From the NCBI GenBank assembly GCA_947462335.1, contig OX381713.1, positions 22,808,381 through 22,872,380 on the forward strand: DNA of 64,000 bases, read 5' to 3'. This DNA comes from Harmothoe impar. Taxonomy: Eukaryota; Annelida; Polychaeta; Phyllodocida; Polynoidae. The notes beneath the pieces were generated by a model, which was not told the origin of the DNA, ran no database searches, and was given only the letters and a program-made list of their open reading frames with translations. Below, piece after piece: positions 1 to 11,991 of the stretch. A program made the translations under genes and the position numbers. The stretch's first letter is position 1. Every line of letters starts with the position of its first letter.

Positions 1-870
1 GCCTTCAGGACGTGCAGCACTAATTTTTATTTTCTTTACCGGATGGTGCAGGTCCAGGTAGCTGGTCAACTTCTGCACCAGTTGGCAAGCACAGTCGTCA
101 GCTGTCAAGTTGTCCCCAAATAGCCAGTCTTCCCCCAATACATAATTTCTTGTATCCATAGCAGAATAGTCTTTATAGGACCTACACTCAATTTCCTTGA
201 ACCCAGTAGCCTTAATAGTCGGAGCCTTCTTTTTAACCACATACACCGGTGCATGATCGCCATTTAAGTCGTTGAGAACACCAAACTCACTCACATGCTT
301 GGAGTTAGTATAGATGTGGTCCAGGGTTGACTTTCCATTAGGGTGGAAGTAGGTAGGTTTGGTCTGAAGGTACCTGAGCTTCGCCTTTTTCAGAAATTCA
401 AACATTCTCCTACACTTAGGACTGTTCCTCGAGCGCCTATCAACATTTAGGTCCCCCATGAACCAAATTTCTCTATTTCTCAGGCATGGGAGCTTAGCTA
501 ATTCTTCCAATTTCTTATAACACCTGTTTATATTCCCACGCGGTGGTCTGTAAATAGTAACAATTACCCTGAACTTATGACCCGGGAACTTAGTTAAAAG
601 ACCCATACATTCCAAGTCAGGAGACATAATACTGAAGTCATCAAGAATGGTAGTGTGAGCAGCAAAGTGTATAGGTACATAGGCAGCCACACCCCCACCC
701 TTTCTTAAAGCATCTTGTCGATCATTTCTATAAAGTACATAACCAGGAATATCAACCATCCAGTCATAATCACCATTATCAAGCCAAGACTCAGTAACAC
801 TAATGTGGTCCAGTCGACTATTGTCAATGTGAGGCCAGTCATGGCGTCGGCTATTGTTGACATGACACAT
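1..870 (-). mobile_element. LINE (non-LTR retrotransposon) endonuclease region, partial
   Basis: The minus strand is open for 290 codons from an ATG at 870 to the window edge, with an in-frame stop just upstream at 886-888. The translation has the order of an apurinic-type (exonuclease-endonuclease-phosphatase) LINE endonuclease. It shows a TESWLD motif, then a GY-YR-DR block followed by GGGVAAYV, then IYRPPRGN, the metal-binding GDLNVD, the STLDHIYTN block, and a GDHAPVYV catalytic histidine motif near residue 220. The reverse transcriptase would lie to the left of the window. The short start and the stop upstream suggest a 5' truncated copy or a second ORF whose start I cannot place. The clade (CR1, Jockey or other) cannot be decided from this piece. 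The frame has no stops, so the copy is not very old. Confidence 0.85.
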
Positions 871-950
871 GTTACTGCTACATTTTCAAGATAACCTAAA
901 TTAATTCGACATACCTTATAAATCACCCCTCAAATGCATAAAGTACTGTG

Positions 951-1043
951 ATGGCCACTATCCACTGGGCTCCAATGGGCCGAAATTACATAGGAAATGT
1001 ATGGGCTTAATCGGCCGAAGTTCCCCAGTGGACGGTGGCTATA
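951..1043. repeat. Short inverted-repeat element (MITE), copy 1
   Basis: About 93 bp with imperfect terminal inverted repeats (16 of 19 matches, ATGGCCACTATCCACTGGG against the complement of the right end). A second copy lies at 30103-30184, sharing the inner stretch with the TCGGCCG core, and a decayed relative may lie near 8640-8700. No coding capacity. Confidence 0.6.
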
Positions 1044-1065
1044 AGCTACCTACACAATGACTCAC

Positions 1066-4000
1066 CTCGTATCCGTATCGTAACGGTCTGGGTTTGCCTC
1101 TCCCCATGTGTTGGTCTGTATGTACAAGTTACATCCAGATTGTTGAGCTGCTCTGTGGCCTTCAGTGTTGTGTTGATGAGCTGCTCCTGGGTACCGTCCC
1201 CATTCTTTGACACAGAGGGTTGTACCTGTCGGTGTCCTATGCTGAGCAGCAGCGAGTCGTTGCTGCCCCTGTCACGGGGGACATGACAAGTGGTGGTTAC
1301 TTCGGTACCTGCCATGTATGGACCGGGTGGTTCTATGGCGAACATCATGTTACCTGTAACTGAATAGGAATGCAAATTTAGAATTTTCATAATTTTGGAA
1401 ACCTTTTTGGATGTTTTGAAATAATATACAACACAACTAGAGTCCCAACTCGGTTTTACTGGTGGCATTTATTAAGGTGAATGAACCTACAGTTTCGACT
1501 ATCAATAAGTCTGGGCCAGGGGAGAGGGGTGGTTCAGTTGTTGGAATGAAATTGTATATAAGTTATACGGTCAAACTGGGACAATTGCTTGAATCTCTCA
1601 GCTATTGTGTACTAAACAAATCGACTTAATGAATATCTTCCGGACAGCTTCAATAAGGCTTTGCAACAAAGTACAGTCAACTTCCTGTATTGTAGTCACT
1701 CCTTTAAAAATAGGTTTATTGCCACATCTCATGCAAATTAAACGCTCCTCCGAGGATGTCATAAGATGAAATTATATTAGGGAGTGGTCATTTTTTAACA
1801 ACATGGGGGGGCTGGTGGATTTGGGGGGGGGGGGACAAAAAAATGTGGACCCCTTGAAAAGGGGGACCAAAAAAGTTCCCCCATTTTTTAGTGAAAAATC
1901 CTGCACATTACTATAGCTCAAAGGGGACGGCCACGCCTAATTTCAACTTGCCTGAGGGGAGGGGACCAAAATAAATAAATAAAATACTTGCACGAAAATC
2001 CACTGACTCCCCCCCCCCCCCCACCCTTGTTGTTAAAAAATGACCACTCCCTTATATGAATAATTAACCAAGCATGCTTTATGAGTGTTTGGAACATTAG
2101 AACCAGTGATCACATAGAAAAGTGACTATAGAAAGATTATCTGCCCTCTAGAATCTACTATCCGAAATCTACCTCCCCCATGCCTTTTTTACACAAGGAT
2201 CATGGCATTTAAGCATGGATTATGATACAGTCGGAGGGTATAATAGTGCGTAGTAGAATAATCAAAGACGTTTGCATTATGCCCATTATCGTGTATCTTT
2301 ATTTTGAAATTGAAAGCATATATAAAAGATTATACCCGTCTTAAATGTATAGGGGGCTCTGTCATGTAGACAGGATAGTTACAACTTAAGAGTATAGGAA
2401 TATGATTTAAGGATACCTGAACATGATTCAAACACTTGTCTATTACGCATACCAAAGATAAAGGGAGTGTTGCGTTAAACCTGCGTATAACCTTCTACAA
2501 TAAACGCTATTATAGTTTAGAAAAGGATTAACTAATATATTATGATACAGGGCCAGTATAGGCTTGTTGATGGTAGCGCCTCACAAGAAGTAATATTAGC
2601 GGTACACTCGCTAAACTCTGATATTGTCAGACATATAGCCTATCTTCTACTTGAACTTTAAGTTGTATAATAGTTAATACTTGAGACAGAGGAAGACATG
2701 ATAAAACGGTCCTTATCGATGATAGTGTGTATGTTCAGATATATTCCTACAGGGGTAAACATGACTACGTGCAAGACTGCATGAAGCTTGGCACGATCTT
2801 TCTTTGGTTAAGAGATAAAGTACTGGCCTTATCTCTTAACCAAAGAAAGATCTTGTCAAGCATGTGAATGTAAACAGAGCTACGTGCGACACGGCATGGA
2901 GATGGCACAGTATCTATTACCCAAAAAAAACGATCACCAATGGAAGCTTGTTTTACACAACCATGATGACTTCTTATCTTAACTGAAGATGCATGTATAT
3001 ACATAAAGCCAGTGTGGGTAGGAGCAGAAACTTAAACACTGCCTTGGATGCAATCTTGCTTAATCCACTTGTCATGTTTACCATGAATTATTTCATCACC
3101 CCAGACATGATTTGAGGAGTTATGTTGCTAATCGCTATTGATATATCCAACCATTAATGAATATTTCTATACTGAAAATTTGGGGGCAATTTAGTATTTT
3201 CGCAACAGGTTGTGCAGCCAATGCAGGGAGGGAGACCCTTATTCAGTAAAAGACAACCATTTCTGATGCCCATGCCATTTTTTTGCTCCTAAGCTTTGCA
3301 TTCCCATACTTAGTTGATTGGCCATAGCGACTCAATCATTCTGACCCTCTGAATAGCGACTAAATCCAGGAGGTTGCTTACTTTTTCAAGCCCCTTCTTT
3401 CAGGGAAAAGTACCGCTTTTGGCCCTTCTCCTACAATTCTAAGATTTCTTTTAAGTTCGTAGCGTTGCACAGAGATGAGTGAGGAAATCACTGCCAAGGG
3501 AGGTGAATACCAATACCTTAGGGTGCGTGGACACTTAGGGTGCACACACTTAGGGTGCACACACTTAGTGCATGCCATTGGACATGTAGGGTGCAGGGAC
3601 AGTTAGGGTGCAAATAATAGGACACTTAGGATGCAAAATAATTGTCTTATAGGCATCACCCGACTTCCTTTGATCCTATATAGAAGGGGCAGAATTCCTG
3701 AGGGGGGGGGGGAGAACTCTGGGGGGGGGGGGGGCGATTCCACTCAAGAATTATAGTATCCTTCAAGATCCATTATAACTCGGAAAAACAACAACCTTAG
3801 TGTAGGGGGAGACCATTAAAAATCCCCCAAGAAGTATACCCTAATTAAAGCATAGGCTGAGACCCAGGCAAGGGCTCCAGCCTCACGAGTTATATACTCA
3901 ATGAACTCTAGCTATAATATTGGTATTAATACTTATTGTATATATTTCTTTACTTAATTATTTTATATTATAAACCCCAGAAATGCCGACAGAAGACACA

Positions 4001-6220
4001 TGTAAATGGAGCCAAATTTATCGAATATCATGAAAATGAATAAATTTGTTTAAACCAAAAAAAACAAAAAAAAAAACATTGCACCCTATCTTATATCCTA
4101 TACTTGCACCATAAATTTCTCTGCACCCTACATGTCCATTGGCATGCACCCTAAGTGTCAGCGCCCTAAGTGTCCACGCACCCTAAATGTCTGCAGCCTA
4201 AATGTCCATGCACCTTAAGGTACCAGTTACCAGGGAGATTGCATTATAGCCTACTCAAGATATCTCCAAAATGCAATATCTCGGCAACCACATGCCGATT
4301 TACTTGGGATTCCATGCATTCGAAAGGGAAAAGAAACTACTTTCTGCTTAACGCCACCCCTGCCTGCTTCTTATAGCAGAACTATTTAATTTTGAAAATC
4401 AGTGGAATATTCACTGATTCATGGCAAAACCTGTGTGCATAAAACAAGAAGGTCAAAGTTGATGTGGCTTAAGATTTAAGAAAGGTCCTTTTACCATATA
4501 CCGAGAGAGTCAAGACGCATCTGGCTCAGTCTCATGAGTTTGTAACATTTCAAACGTCTTTGACCGGTGCCGTCTTTGACCGGTGCCGTCTTTGACCGGT
4601 GTGCCGTCTTTGACCGGTGCCGTCTTTGACCGGCTATGTGATTAAAATGAAGAAAAAAGTAGTCTATAGTAAAGAAATGGGTACATTTTTTGTATGATAT
4701 GTTATAACACATCATTTCGAGGCATTATTTAAAATTGATATATTTCATATATTTATGTTACTGGCTCAGTCTCATGAGTTTGTAACAGTTGAAACGTCTT
4801 TGACCGGCGTCGTCTTTGACCGGTGACGTCTTTGACCGGCTGAAGTAAAAAAGCCCAAAAAGTACCCTTAAAATGTGCATTAAATTATTTTTTTTAATTG
4901 GGTAAAACAACCATAGACTGTTTATTACATGAAGAAGTTGAAGCTTAAATTTCTTTACTATAGACTACTTTTTTCTTCATTTTAATCACATAGCCGGTCA
5001 AAGACGGCACCGGTCAAAGACGGCACCGGTCAAAGACGGCACCGGTCAAAGACGTTTGAAATGTTACAAACTCATGAGACTGAGCCATCTGTTTGTGGTT
5101 TCATTTTTATCGGTGACGTGGTCTGCAATATATTCTCTTTCATCCTCAATGCTGACGTTCCGAATGACCAATGCATTCTTGCTTAGGACGAATCTGTCAT
5201 ATGCTGTGTTTTTTAAGTAAATTGCATTTCCTTGGTGGTCCTGGACCAGCCATCGAATGGAGTGGTAGTCTGGCCGTCCAGCGCATATTAAAACGGCATT
5301 TCCACCCTCAGCCACGTATACCGTATCACGGACCACTGCTAGGAAAAAAGATAGACTATTTACATTACTTCCAAAGAGTTATAGTCACTTATATGTATAC
5401 GTATGCAGTGCACTCTGTGTACTATGATAAGGAATAATTTATGAATGTCCCAAAGGAAATGATGTATTAAAGATAATTGGTACTTATAGTCTGATGCAGT
5501 GTCATGGCCATTTAAAAAGCAATTTATGGCTTAAGCCAACGTCCATTTGGTGCTGTACAGCTGAATGTTATGTGGGTTTCAATTTGATGAATCTGTTATC
5601 ATCTGTTTGACATTGCTATTCTCGTGTTTCAGATACGCTGGCTACCTGCGTGTAGTATAGTACACGCAGGTGTAGGCCAATTAAAGGCCTGTCAATCATC
5701 CAGGTTCAGGAAATTTCTGTTAGGTGACACCTCTGTCTTCCGCTGTGTTATACATAATGCATTTCGCCACCTGTAGGACTATATGGAACTATGCGTCAGA
5801 TTTTGGCCAAGCCTGGACCTCACCTCGCTCACAGAGTGGATTGGCCTAAACCTGCGTGTACTACATGTATACTACACGCAGGTAGCCAGCGTAGTGTTTC
5901 AGATTTACTTGTTGAGTTTGCAACACTGAATTAATTATTGCATTTAAGCACATATAAGATACCTTTAAGGAACATTTGCGAGTTAAATAATTATGCTCAA
6001 AGTGTTCCTTTACGCATATTTAATTCACTTAAATGCAAACACCCATGTAGTGCAAGTTAAAAAACGATACTCAAACTTGAAATTGAATCACATAATACAT
6101 GCAACAGACATAATGATAAATGCAGATAATGAGAAAACAATTATCTAAGCTTTACCTACCTGCTGAAGAATCATCTATACACAGGACCACTACCGTATAA
6201 ATCAAAAGGAATCTGATCAT
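1066..6220 (-). CDS. Secreted immunoglobulin-domain gene, partial and probably damaged
   Basis: Three minus-strand exons can be read. Exon 1 (6220-6160) encodes a 20-residue signal peptide (MIRFLLIYTVVVLCIDDSSA) and ends in phase 1 before GTAGGT. Exon 2 (5338 or 5335 down to about 5092) starts after a TTTTTTCCTAG acceptor in matching phase and encodes a V-type Ig domain: AEGGNAVLICAG with the first cysteine, IRWLVQD with the core tryptophan, then LVIRNVSIEDEREY. The second cysteine is missing from the open frame; a TGC codon sits one base out of frame just after the tyrosine. The frame then runs straight into the foldback element at 4521-5092 and stops. Exon 3 (1353 or 1359 down to 1066) is a phase 1-1 exon with a second Ig-like domain (TTTCHV and DVTCTYRP cysteines) and a GTGAGT donor. 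I found no donor of the right phase joining exons 2 and 3 and no last exon. It may be a pseudogene or miss exons. The family is not identified beyond Ig superfamily. Confidence 0.5.
1778..2054. repeat. MITE with 26-bp terminal inverted repeats
   Basis: Left end TAGGGAGTGGTCATTTTTTA and right end are near-perfect inverted copies over about 26 bp. The middle holds runs of G on the left and C on the right, so the whole 277 bp can fold back. No ORF. It lies in the intron between Ig exons 2 and 3. Confidence 0.75.
2784..2862. repeat. Perfect 24-bp hairpin
   Basis: Positions 2795-2818 and 2829-2852 are perfect inverted copies separated by a 10-base loop, with partial pairing continuing outwards to about 2784 and 2862. 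The flank starting near 2755 is repeated in direct orientation near 2868 (TAAACA...CTACGTGC...GGCAC), so the hairpin sits in a local duplication. Function unknown: a tiny palindromic element or an inverted duplication. Confidence 0.6.
2863..3504. other. No gene recognised
   Basis: Only short frames without domain signals. Apart from the direct repeat linked to the hairpin I see nothing of note. It would be Ig-gene intron if the three-exon model is right. Confidence 0.5.
3505..4240. repeat. Foldback element with GGTGCA-CACTTAG tandem arms
   Basis: The left arm (3505-3640) consists of repeated units containing CACTTAGGGTGCA; the right arm (4080-4240) carries the same units inverted (TGCACCCTAAGTGTC). 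Outer ends GGTGAATACCAATACCTTA and its inverted, slightly diverged copy define the limits. The 440-bp centre holds G-runs and AT-rich DNA without an ORF. Arms made of tandem repeats are typical of foldback-type elements. Confidence 0.7.
4241..4520. other. Spacer between two foldback elements
   Basis: No exon, ORF or repeat supported here. Confidence 0.4.
4521..5092. repeat. Foldback element with CGTCTTTGACCGG tandem arms, inserted at an Ig exon
   Basis: Outer ends TGGCTCAGTCTCATGAGTTT (left) and its inverted copy (right) bound arms made of 15-18-bp units with the core CGTCTTTGACCGG. A third, direct copy of the arm start occurs inside at 4762-4850, so the element is nested or rearranged. The right edge is exactly where Ig exon 2 stops looking like an Ig domain, and its bases add nine codons and a stop to that frame. 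Confidence 0.75.
5634..5893. mobile_element. Mutator-like MITE with perfect 24-bp TIRs and 10-bp target duplication
   Basis: The ends (TACGCTGGCTACCTGCGTGT and onwards) are perfect inverted copies for 24 bp. The 10-bp direct repeat GTGTTTCAGA flanks both sides (5624-5633 and 5894-5903). A long duplication of 9-11 bp is characteristic of Mutator-like elements. The 260-bp body has no transposase, so it is non-autonomous. It lies in the intron between Ig exons 1 and 2. Confidence 0.85.
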
Positions 6221-6569
6221 ATTTCCAAATCACTGTCTTCATCCCTCGTTGATAAAGAGCGGACTGGACAGTATTAAGGATGACATCAATACTAAACCCT
6301 CATCCTAACGTCATTTGTATGTCTGCCAGCATCTTGTTTTTATCGTATAGACATGTAGACCATCATTGAGATTAGATTAAATGACGATAATGCCACTAAA
6401 ACTGACTAATACTACAATGCATGTGAGATACTTCTGTGAAACAAAAATATAAGAGAAGGATGGCTGCACAAGACTTTCCTAGATCCATCCTTAGACACAA
6501 TCGCAAAATAGCAACTATATGTTTCTTGCATATTAACCTAACATATGTGTGATTTGACCCTGTAAAGCC

Positions 6570-6770
6570 TGTCGTCCACTGGCCGATGGAATAGAGTTTG
6601 TTGGCTATGTTTTATTTGGGTAAATAATATTATCATAAAAGTAATGCTTTAAACCTAGTATGTGCATGTTGTATTTCTAATAATGTTTGTATTTTTACCC
6701 AAATAGAAAATATTCTTTATTTAAAACGGCCAACAAACACCGTTCTGGACATCTGCCAGTGGATGACAAC
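6570..6770. repeat. MITE, about 200 bp
   Basis: Imperfect inverted ends of about 40 bp (left GTCGTCCACTGGCCGATGG, then GTTTGTTGGC; right end is the diverged complement). AT-rich core, no ORF. It lies upstream of the Ig signal-peptide exon. Confidence 0.65.
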
Positions 6771-6908
6771 GTTATCGTGCAGTGTATATAGCATAATTTT
6801 GTATGGATCATATTTTGATTTACTGACTTTTAGCCTATTTTAGGATGTCAATGAAGTATACGTATATGAGAAGGTACTTTGAAGAGCAGAGTTGCCACCA
6901 GGTGTGTT

Positions 6909-7055
6909 TTAGGGCCATAACCCATTACCCGATTTGGTGGCATTATCGACCGATACAACCACAAAATTATACTACAAAGTACTGCATTGGGTCTGTTTGT
7001 TGAGGGTGTATCGGCCGATAATGCCTCCAAATCGGCTAGTGGGTTATGGCCCTAA
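6909..7055. repeat. MITE with about 45-bp TIRs
   Basis: Inverted ends AGGGCCATAACCCATTACCC and continuing through CGATTTGGTGGCATTATC, matched by the diverged complement at 7008-7055. Total about 147 bp with a short core. It lies just upstream of the LRR gene start. Confidence 0.7.
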
Positions 7056-7189
7056 CCGTATAAAAATTGCTTTCAGGTGGAGACCTACCACTAAAGTAGA
7101 ACATAGAGCTAGCTGTCACTCCGCTGATCAGTGTTAGTCCATGGCGGCCCAGCTTTAACTCAGTGATTGTTTTGTCTGTTTGTTTTCAG

Positions 7190-10100
7190 ATGGCTCGTTC
7201 TACTGTTTTACTTATTTACTCTATACTCTGCCTATGGACAATTGCACAAGCCCGGCCTACCTCGTGTAAGTGTTGCCTATAATTATACAAGTCGACAGCT
7301 AGTTTGATGTTGTGGGTGCTGATTTGCTTTGTGTGTGTATCGATTAGAGGCTAAGGTTCTAAAATCAGTATCCTTATTATTCATTTTGTGTCATGTGAAA
7401 ATCTGCGTCTCATGTGGGGGGGGGGGGGTGGCATTCGTTGCTGGGAATCGAGTGTGTACATGAAATAGATACAGCACAATCAGCACGAAGAATCCATTTT
7501 CATTACTCTTGTTGGAGCTAATAAGGCGCCTAGTACCCAATGAGTGCCAACAGCATGAACCTCTCTTTTGACGTGTAGTATTGGTTTCTGGTGACGTAAA
7601 ACATATCTATACAATTCATAATTTGATATGATAATTATCATCAGACATTGTAATCGATAATTTCTGACAGAAAAGGTGATTACACACATCATGGTACCTT
7701 ATCATAGCTTGTCTCATAGTAGCTTCCGTAATTTCTACCGTGTATTTACACTGATAATCATTGTTTCGTTCCAAATTCCAGTGGGATGTAGCATACAGGA
7801 ATTTAAAGAGGCAATCTACGAGGGTGACATTGATTCCCAGTATCCAGGTGGGAAACTAAGGCTGACGTGCAGGGATAACTTCCATGAAGGTGACGTGAGC
7901 AAAACATTGATATAATTAGAGGCTGATCATGCTTATAACAAATACTATCACCCTATGTTAATTTCAGTGTCGTTGACAAGACAATTGATGAGGATTGTCT
8001 CAAAGTTTTGGAAGAAGGCTGGAGCAATTCTACTGTACAGGGTTTAGGGTAGGGCTTTTTACGTCTTCACGGGGGGAAGCAACATTTGAATTAGATAACT
8101 GACGTTATAGTAAGGCCATAATTATAACAGTGGCTATGGTAATGGAGATAATATAAAAACGCACTGGTACACATTTCATATTGACATTCGACTTCAGAAT
8201 TGGTTTTGGACCTATTGACAACCCGGGAATTGCATCCATTAAGAATATACTGGGGAAAGCAGTAGGACTCACCAGATTACAGTAAGGCACATCCATCCTT
8301 TTAGCATTTTTCATGACTAGGAAGAAATTAAAAATCATATTTTACATAAAAGAGAAATACTCTGTTAATGTTAAGCATTTAATGTATCGTATATCCTCTG
8401 AGCGATGTTGTAATTAGAGGGCATGCGTATTTACACTGTAGCTGTAGGCTTAATTAATAAGGGGTTCTCCAATATCAATTGTCGTTCTTATTTCTAAGAT
8501 AATCATGTTTTTATTATTTGCTTATCCTGTAAGCATCCGTTGCTATGGGTTAGATGACAACCATTGCACGAACACTGTGAAGGAATTGAGTCGCAATCCT
8601 CTTCTCAAAGGAATTGGGTTAGTATTTCATGTAATGACCACAGCCAACCTCAGTACTATATAGGAATTTGTATTGGTTTAATCTGCCGAAGTCCCCACAA
8701 AAACAATAGTGATGAGGCATGTGCTTCCAAAGCGGGGTCGTATTATGATAGGAGTGCATATGAGAGAGAGCTTAAGAAGTTCGACTACTCTTGAAAACCA
8801 GCGAAGTGTAGAACATATCATATTGAATCGATACAATAATGTACACTGCATGAACATCGGCATTTAAGCGCAAACCTGGTTGATTAACCTTAACGTGTCC
8901 AGAACTATACTAGTATGGTTTATAGATTTGTCTTCATATTTCCTATCAAACCTTTCTTATGGTACAATACACATCTTCCTTTATTGTTTGTCATAAATGA
9001 CAAGTACCCTATTCCACGAATTTCGCCATTCCATGCCACTGGGTACGTAAGGGGTGACAATTTCTATAGCTTATAGTCTAGACCATTGAAATGATAAAAA
9101 GGTATAAACAAAAATAATTTAAATACATGACATTGACTCTTACATAATACCAACATCCCTGACATGTAATTCAGACATGCTCTGTTCTTCCTCCAGGGTT
9201 GACTCTGATCATCTCACGGATAAGGGAGTGAGAGACTCGGCTGCAGCAATACAGAACAGTACCAGCATTGACACTGTAGTGTAAGCTGACCTCTAACAAC
9301 ATATTCATCACTAACAACACATACTATAGACCAATGCAGCAAGAAAGGATGACTTTTCAAGGGGGAAAGTTGTTGATTTTATCAAGTTCTCGAACATTTC
9401 TGAAGTGTGACTTGTGACTGAAATATAACCACAAAATCCTATATCATAAAGTACAATATTTGAAAGATAATTGACCTGTGAATCTCCTGATATGAGATGT
9501 ACACAAAAATAGTCATTACAGACAACCCTATGAGGATTCTGCTAAATCCATTGTAAACACAACTTTATAATGACAAGATCAACCTTTCTTGATGCATGGG
9601 TCTAAAGTATTAAACCCCTCCCCGTTGCCACTGATTATGCCGCTGATTCTAACCAGTCTAGATGCACATTGGTTAAAAGGCATACCAGTACATGTAATAT
9701 CTTACCGTTATAAGATAATTGGAAAGAAATCATTGACTATACATGGGTAAATTTGGACACAGCAAAAATTACCTTTTAAAAATGGGCAAGGGCGACACAG
9801 GCATTCTAGATATATCGAAGGACAGAGACAGAAATGGTGAAATAAATTCATTAGAAGAAAATATGAAAATGATCAACGGACAGCTTTTTTTTATAAATCG
9901 ATAGAGTAATACACGTGGGTACCCATGTATAGGTACAACACTGTTCTGGGACGTTAGGATTCAATTGTGAATTGCTATCAATTGTAGGTTCGCATCCAGG
10001 AGCATCACAGAGCAAGGGATCCAGCATGTGGCAAACCTGATGTCCACCAACACCCACTTGGAAAGAATGTTGTAAGTTAATCGTATGTCATGTTTACTGT

Positions 10101-11991
10101 GCTCGTTCCCGTAGTTATTCAATATACCACAATGATGATGGGTAATAATGACAAGTTAGTCGGAATTGAGATCACGTGACTTGTTGCTGGTGCCTGATGA
10201 TTACTTTTCCCAACACGTGTCACAGAATGATGGAAACAATAGTGATATGCAACATACCATTAATTAACGTAAGGGAGGTCATGAAATTATATCGTAGGCA
10301 GATCAGATTCTACTTCGTTTTTTAGAACTCAAAGGTAACTACACAGATAATCTAAATTCTCCGGCTCTTAGTCTGTAGTGGCTATCTCAGTTAGTCAAAG
10401 CGGCATTGGTCAGGCATAACCAAGTTCTATTCTAAAATGACTGAGGCAAAACAACATTATAACCAATTACTTTACTCAAAAGGACTTAGCCTGATACTCA
10501 TTGAAATGGAGAAGACGAAGGCGAGTTCACCAGCCTGACAGCATTAACTAAGCTAGCTTGGTCGTATAGGGAGCCAAAAAATGACTAAGGAAGTTGGTCA
10601 GTACTGACTAAGGTTTCTAGCATAAAGAGTATCAGTGTAGAAATTGATTCACAAACTATGGCTCTGACTCGCTGACTGCAGCATAACTCGTGGACCACCA
10701 AACCGACTCAAATTTCCTTTTTTTGTCCAGGCTCTACATAAGCAGCATCCAGGCAGAAGGTGTGGATGCCATCCTGGCTGCTCTGGACGCCAACCAAACA
10801 GTCAGGATGCAGTAAGTACACAGAGAGACATGTGAGTGTCACTGTCGCCAAAAGCATTGACTTTCAGAGGGCAATACATCTAGCGACAGCGATCCTCACA
10901 TTTTTGTTGCTGTATCGACTAGTATTGTAGAGTCTCTCATATTACAAGCAAATCTACCTCATTGTGTGTAGGACGCACCCCTCGCATTACCCGTTATCTG
11001 ATAAGACTTTATACCTATAAGCCATTCGGCACTTAATTATAGCTTAAAGGTTATGTACTTGTTATGCTGTACAAAATGTGTGATATATCACAACTACTGG
11101 TTGCAGAGATTTGGCTAATTGATCAATACTGAATATGGCGCATCAGAATTCATGACAATGCGTTAAATTGGTTACCTAAAAAAATGCACATTCTAGGTAT
11201 GATAAGGAATACATCACATGAATTGCTCCTTGGACTCCTCGGGGGCAAAATAATCTTATCCCTGTACTGCGAGTAGTCATAGTATCATTAAACATCAATG
11301 GAGAATCAGAAAGACTAGAGCATGGGCAATAAAACAGTGGGCTCGCGCAAAGTTCCACCAACCCCAAATACTGTTCAAGAAATCACTCCTTCCATATGTT
11401 AATGCTTGCAGACTTCACCTTGACAAGCCGTGCGAAGAAGCTCTGGAGGAAAGACTTAACACATGGGCTGAAAACTGTGACAGGCTGAAGTTTAAGTAAG
11501 TATAATAATTCGTGTAATTAAATGAAAGAGGGTCCGCTCAGGCCACTCAAAAAAGTTATTTCTCATCACCGCGCAAATCATGACAATCATGAAAAAAAAA
11601 AAAATTCTTTTAGATTTTTAATGAAAAATTACAGCCAATTGTGTCCACTATCTCACACTAGGTGAAGGAACTTTGCTGTAAATCCATGCTAGGTTTACTA
11701 GATTGACCAGGGTGTACATGTAATATTTATATTGCTTGATTCTTACACACAGAATGTACGCAGTTATGATATCATACATAAAATTAACGTATCTTCTCCT
11801 GTGTCTTAGGTTCATCTCACTTTCGAATTGCATACTTAGATGTCACATGCAGTCTGTTATTCTTGGCAATAAAAATATGTAATAATTAAACTCAATTACC
11901 AGTGTCAAGTTTTTCCTTCTAACGTCTAGATCGAGGAAGATTATCACCTATGTTTTCTTTCTTCATTGTTTCATTTAGTCCTTATTGCTGA
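7190..11991 (+). CDS. Secreted leucine-rich-repeat protein, one repeat per exon (223 aa)
   Basis: Nine coding exons: 7190-7265, 7782-7866, 7968-8048, 8534-8617, 9197-9280, 9988-10071, 10731-10811, 11412-11495 and 11979-11991 (stop). Together they give 672 nt, an uninterrupted 223-residue frame. The ATG follows an acceptor (TTTTCAG) directly, implying a 5' untranslated exon upstream. Exon 1 is a signal peptide (MARSTVLLIYSILCLWTIAQA). Exons 3-8 are each 81 or 84 bp, phase 2-2, each one LRR of ribonuclease-inhibitor/NLR type: hydrophobic start, about ten residues, then a helix such as LTDKGVRDSAAAIQNST or ITEQGIQHVANLMSTNT, then L-x-x-L. Exon 9 adds only NPYC and the stop. All donors are GT and most are GTAAG-like; the exon-2 donor (GTGCAG) is weak and was chosen because it alone keeps frame and repeat spacing. 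With no NACHT, death or membrane domain this is a small soluble extracellular LRR protein; ligand unknown. Additional LRR exons in the longer introns cannot be excluded. Confidence 0.75.

Noticed and set aside
3515..3570. TTAGGG words resembling telomere repeats
   Set aside because: They belong to longer CACTTAGGGTGCA units of a foldback element and recur inverted at 4080-4230; there is no run of pure hexamers.
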